From JAWPMV01 sp038527215 (GTDB taxonomy: Bacteria > Bacteroidota > Bacteroidia > J057), in the NCBI GenBank assembly GCA_038527215.1, contig JBCBGC010000136.1:1-23089 (forward strand): a DNA stretch of 23,089 nucleotides, read 5' to 3'. The notes below the pieces were generated by a model that worked only from the letters and a program-made list of their open reading frames with translations, made no database searches and was not told the DNA's origin. The translations under genes were made by a program, and so were the position numbers. Below, piece after piece: positions 19,909 through 23,089 of this stretch. Position 1 is the stretch's first letter. Each line of letters starts with the position of its first letter.

Positions 19909-22863
19909 ATGAAAAAGCTATCCAAATTATTAAGTCTTGTGGCTGCCTTCCTATTTATAGGGATGCAGGTTCAAGCACAAACGGTATCCGGAACGGTGAC
20001 GGATGCCGACTCTGGCGAGCCTTTGGTAGGCGCTACTGTCTTGGTACAGGGCACTACTGTAGGTGAGTTCACGGACTCTGAAGGTAAGTTCTCCCTGAAC
20101 GTACCCGAAGGAGGAACCAATCTGGTGGTTTCTTTCCTCGGTTACCTCGAGCAGGTAGTACCTATCAACGGACAGACCTCCCTCAACATTTCTATGTCTG
20201 GAGGTGCCCTCAACCTGAATGAGGTAGTGGTGGTAGGTTACGGAACGGTCAAGAAAAAAGACGTTACCGGAGCCGTTACTTCTATCAAAGCTGAAGACTT
20301 CAACGGCGGGATCATGACTGCTGCTGATCAGCTGATCCAGGGTAAAGTTTCTGGGGTACAGATTATGAACAACAGCGGTCAGCCCGGTGGTGGTTCTACT
20401 GTACGGATCCGTGGTAACTCTTCTGTACGTACCGGCAACCAGCCGCTGTATGTAGTAGATGGTGTACCTTTGGACGGACGTACTGCTCGTCCTGACGTAG
20501 GTTTACCTGACCTCGGTGCTTCTCCCGTAGCTAACCCATTGAACTTCATCAACCCTAACGACATCGCCTCTATCGATGTACTCAAAGACGCTTCTGCGGC
20601 GGCGATTTATGGTGCACGTGGTGCAAACGGGGTAATCCTGATTACCACTAAAAGAGGTAAAACTGGTGCTCCTTCTGTAAGCTACAGTGCTGCTGGTGGT
20701 GTTTCCAGCATCCTGAAAAAACTGGACGTGCTGACCGGTGATGAGTACCGTCAGACCCTTTCTGATTACGGATTGACTGGAGGAGACTTCGGTGGCAGCG
20801 AAGATGCCATGGATGCTATCCTGCAGAATGGTGTTACGCAGAACTACAACGTTTCTGTAAACGGAGGAAATGATCAGGGACGCTATCGTGTGTCTGCTGG
20901 TTACATTGACAACGAAGGTATCGTAAAAGAGAGTGGCATGAAGCGTTATTCTGCCTCTTTCAACGGAAGCTACAAATTCCTGAATGATCGTTTGACGATC
21001 GACATGAACCTCCTGGCTTCTCACACTAAAGAGCAGATTGCTCCTATTTCTAATAACGCTGGTTTTACCGGTTCTTTGATTGGACAAGCTCTGCAGTGGT
21101 TCCCTACTCGTCCTCTCCGTCTGCCTAACGGCGACCTGGACATCGAACTGGGTTCTACGACCATCAACCCGCTGGCCATGCTGGAAGCCTATGATGACAA
21201 CTCAAATACTACCAACATTCTGGGTAGCATTTCTCCGTCATTCAAAATTACTGATGACCTGACGTATAAATTCCTCTACAGTGTAAACCACGGGGTAGGT
21301 ATTCGTCGTTCTCAGATTGCTTCCTGGATCAACGTACAGAACGTGGAAGGAAGAGGTTGGGCAAACTTTGCCAACAACAACCTGCTGTCTGAGCAGTTCA
21401 CTCACACCCTGAACTACAACTCTGACCTGACTGACGCGATTAGCCTGAATGCCGTTATTGGTTACGAATTTCAGCGTTTCGACCAGCGCTCTATGGGAAT
21501 TTCCGGACAGGACTTCCTGACTGACGAAATTGAGTACAACAACATCCTGCAAAACTCCTCTCAGGGAAGCCGCGGGCTGGGAAGTAATGCTTCTCCTACT
21601 GTGGAGCTGCAGTCTTACTTCGGTCGTTTGAACTTCAACATCAGCGACAAGTATCTGCTGACTGCTACCGTACGTGCGGACGGTTCTTCTAAATTCGGTG
21701 CCAACAATAAGTATGGGGTTTTCCCATCTTTCGCTGGGGCCTGGAACCTTCACAACGAAGACTTCCTGGTTGACGGACCATTCGATAACTTGAAACTGCG
21801 TGTAGGTTGGGGACAGACTGGTAACCAGGAATTCCCTGCTGGTGCGGCTCAGGAGCGTTACGCCTTCGGTAACAATGGTGTATTCCAGGGACTGGAAAAC
21901 GTTGCCAACCCTGACCTGAAGTGGGAAACCTCTACTACCTTGAACATCGGTCTTGACTTCGGTCTGCTGGGTGGACGGATTTACGGTTCTTTCGACTACT
22001 TCACCAAGAATACTACCGACCTGCTCTTCAACTTCGAAACTATCCAGCCTGCACCTGCTGGTCGCTACTGGGTAAACCTTCCTGGAGAAGTCATCAACTC
22101 TGGATTTGAGTACTTGATCAGCGCTTTCATCATCTCTGAAGAAAACCTGACCTGGGAACTGGGTATCAACGGTGCTTTCCTGCAGAACTCTCTGGAAAAC
22201 TACGATGGACCTAACGTACTGACTGGTGGCCTGCACGGACAGGGTATCTCTGGTGCCACGGTACAGCGTCTTGAGTCTGGACAGCCTCTGAACTCTTTCT
22301 ACACCAGAGACTGGGGTGGAATTGGTGAAGATGGATTTGACATCCTCGAAGATGACGGAAACACACTCTTCTTCCTCGGAGATCCTAACCCAGATCAGCT
22401 GCTCGGTATTACTACCACGCTGACTGCTGGTGATGTTTCTCTGAACGTGAACTTCAACGGCGCTTTCGGGCACGTTATCTATAACAACACATTGAACACC
22501 GTTCTTCCGATCGGTAACTTGAACTCTGGCCGTAACATTGCTGCCTCTTTGGTCAACAACGGAGGCAACCAGGAAGCCATTGCGAACTCTATCAAATCTT
22601 CTGACCGCTACCTGGAGCCGGGAGACTACCTGAAACTGACCAACGCCACCCTTTCTTATAACCTGGGTAACGTTGGAGACTACCTGAAAAATGCACGGGT
22701 TTACGTTACAGGGCAGAACCTCCTGATCTTCACTCAGTTTACCGGATTCGATCCTGAGGTAAACGTTGACAAGCAGGTAAATGGTGTACCTTCCTTCGGA
22801 ATTGAGTACATTCCTTACCCGACTGCTAGAAGTATTATTGTAGGAGTAAACTTTGGATTCTAA
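19909..22863 (+). CDS. SusC/RagA-family TonB-dependent outer-membrane transporter
   Basis: A 984-residue transporter importing oligosaccharides or similar nutrients with a SusD-like lipoprotein. Signal peptide 1-24 (ending VQAQ), CarboxypepD_reg-like domain 26-97 (VSGTVTDADSGEPLVGATV), TonB box region NEVVVVGYGTVKK (about 104-116), plug 117-250 with the SusC signatures IRGNSSVRTGNQPLYVVDG and IDVLKDASAAAIYGARGANG, then a beta-barrel ending SIIVGVNFGF. Length fits the family. The start ATG at 19909 is preferred; the frame is open to a TTG at 19870 but that adds residues before the signal peptide. Codon use is strongly biased (TCT, GGT, CGT, CTG, AAC), unlike the neighbouring genes, which suggests very high expression. 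Substrate not readable. Confidence 0.95.
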   Translation: MKKLSKLLSLVAAFLFIGMQVQAQTVSGTVTDADSGEPLVGATVLVQGTTVGEFTDSEGKFSLNVPEGGTNLVVSFLGYLEQVVPINGQTSLNISMSGGALNLNEVVVVGYGTVKKKDVTGAVTSIKAEDFNGGIMTAADQLIQGKVSGVQIMNNSGQPGGGSTVRIRGNSSVRTGNQPLYVVDGVPLDGRTARPDVGLPDLGASPVANPLNFINPNDIASIDVLKDASAAAIYGARGANGVILITTKRGKTGAPSVSYSAAGGVSSILKKLDVLTGDEYRQTLSDYGLTGGDFGGSEDAMDAILQNGVTQNYNVSVNGGNDQGRYRVSAGYIDNEGIVKESGMKRYSASFNGSYKFLNDRLTIDMNLLASHTKEQIAPISNNAGFTGSLIGQALQWFPTRPLRLPNGDLDIELGSTTINPLAMLEAYDDNSNTTNILGSISPSFKITDDLTYKFLYSVNHGVGIRRSQIASWINVQNVEGRGWANFANNNLLSEQFTHTLNYNSDLTDAISLNAVIGYEFQRFDQRSMGISGQDFLTDEIEYNNILQNSSQGSRGLGSNASPTVELQSYFGRLNFNISDKYLLTATVRADGSSKFGANNKYGVFPSFAGAWNLHNEDFLVDGPFDNLKLRVGWGQTGNQEFPAGAAQERYAFGNNGVFQGLENVANPDLKWETSTTLNIGLDFGLLGGRIYGSFDYFTKNTTDLLFNFETIQPAPAGRYWVNLPGEVINSGFEYLISAFIISEENLTWELGINGAFLQNSLENYDGPNVLTGGLHGQGISGATVQRLESGQPLNSFYTRDWGGIGEDGFDILEDDGNTLFFLGDPNPDQLLGITTTLTAGDVSLNVNFNGAFGHVIYNNTLNTVLPIGNLNSGRNIAASLVNNGGNQEAIANSIKSSDRYLEPGDYLKLTNATLSYNLGNVGDYLKNARVYVTGQNLLIFTQFTGFDPEVNVDKQVNGVPSFGIEYIPYPTARSIIVGVNFGF

Positions 22864-22893
22864 TTTTAGTTAAGATTAAAAAGAAGTTAGATT

Positions 22894-23089
22894 ATGAGAA
22901 CAAATAAGTTTCTAATCATTCTGATCTTCCTAGGTTTCGGTGCCACAGCTTGTACCGATCTGACGGAGGTCTTGAATGAAGACCTTACTGGCGAAGCTGC
23001 AACGGATTTTATTAACAATAACACCGATGTAAGTGCTTTGCTTCAGGCGTCCATATAGGGCAGACGGAGCTGCTCATAGGACGCCTGAA
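22894..23089 (+). CDS. SusD/RagB-family nutrient-binding lipoprotein, 5' fragment
   Basis: The start of a SusD-like lipoprotein, 30 bp after the SusC gene. Signal peptide and lipobox LGFGATAC (lipidated Cys20), then TDLTEVLNEDLTGEAATDFI and NNNTDVSALLQAS, a normal SusD N-terminus. As printed, the frame hits TAG at 23056-23058, right after LLQASI. Reading the reverse complement of the last 48 bases instead gives LQASYEQLRLPYMDA, the expected SusD continuation, so the stop is most likely due to the inverted tail (see the inverted repeat) and not a real truncation. SusD proteins bind the substrate at the cell surface and cap the SusC barrel. Family call from the N-terminus and position only; most of the protein lies beyond the window. 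Confidence 0.8.
23042..23089. repeat. Inverted repeat with flipped 26-bp centre at the window end
   Basis: TTCAGGCGTCC (23042-23052) and GGACGCCTGAA (23079-23089) are perfect 11-bp inverted repeats, and the second copy ends exactly at the last base. The 26 bp between them (23053-23078) are in the wrong orientation for the SusD frame; when reversed they encode YEQLRLPY in frame. This looks like a fold-back join at a contig end. Confidence 0.8.

Noticed and set aside
21238..22473. Long minus-strand open frame (411 residues) opposite the susC-type gene, with another at 20503-21087
   Set aside because: Composition is Val/Ser/Arg-rich without any domain; the strong codon bias of the susC gene removes stops from the opposite strand. 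The SusC frame has complete family motifs.
23053..23078. Programmed DNA inversion (phase variation) of susD
   Set aside because: Known Bacteroidota invertible segments are larger and have a nearby recombinase; here the repeat ends exactly at the last base of the window and no recombinase is seen, so an assembly artefact is preferred.

Overview
The window looks like a fragment of a member of the Bacteroidota, probably a Saprospiria-like lineage. Supporting signs are a SusC/SusD-type outer-membrane pair, two proteins with type IX secretion (T9SS) sorting tails of the 'YPNP/SPNP ... GxYxxxx' type, a LytS/LytTR two-component pair with a TPR sensor, intermediate GC content, and two promoter-like sites of the TAnnTTTG class. 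The exact taxon is an inference. I found no tRNA, rRNA, CRISPR array, insertion sequence or phage gene.

Layout. Positions 1-1213 (minus strand) hold a 72-residue unknown protein, msrB and a YafY/WYL-type regulator that runs off the left edge; they are tightly packed and look like one operon. Positions 1323-3281 (plus) hold a coupled trio: an SDR-like protein without the usual catalytic Tyr, an agmatinase-family ureohydrolase and a GNAT acetyltransferase. This trio converges, with an 8-bp overlap, on a glutamine-synthetase-like ligase (3274-4632, minus), so the segment may be a small polyamine/amine-handling locus. Next come a P-loop kinase-like protein, a cyclophilin, a tiny orphan T9SS-tail protein, an Xaa-Pro aminopeptidase, the TPR histidine kinase with its LytTR regulator, and a secreted seven-repeat beta-propeller protein ending in a T9SS tail.

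Positions 13516-18390 (minus) carry a PlsC-type acyltransferase and, upstream of it, five closely packed envelope genes: a thioredoxin-like protein, an unrecognised outer-membrane-like protein, an ApbE flavin transferase, a DUF4266 mini-lipoprotein with a Gly/Cys tail, and a DUF3570 outer-membrane-like protein. Function is unassigned, but the ApbE plus CxxC plus Cys-tailed lipoprotein combination suggests an extracytoplasmic redox or protein-maturation system. This is the best candidate here for an undescribed system.

Positions 18424-23089 are a sugar-utilisation-type locus: a LacI-family regulator diverging from a SusC-like TonB-dependent transporter followed by the start of a SusD-like lipoprotein. 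The 438-bp divergent region contains a perfect 10-bp inverted repeat that is a good operator candidate. The last 48 bases are an inverted structure: the reverse complement of the tail is the expected continuation of the SusD reading frame, so the contig end is probably a fold-back assembly artefact (or, less likely, a real inversion).
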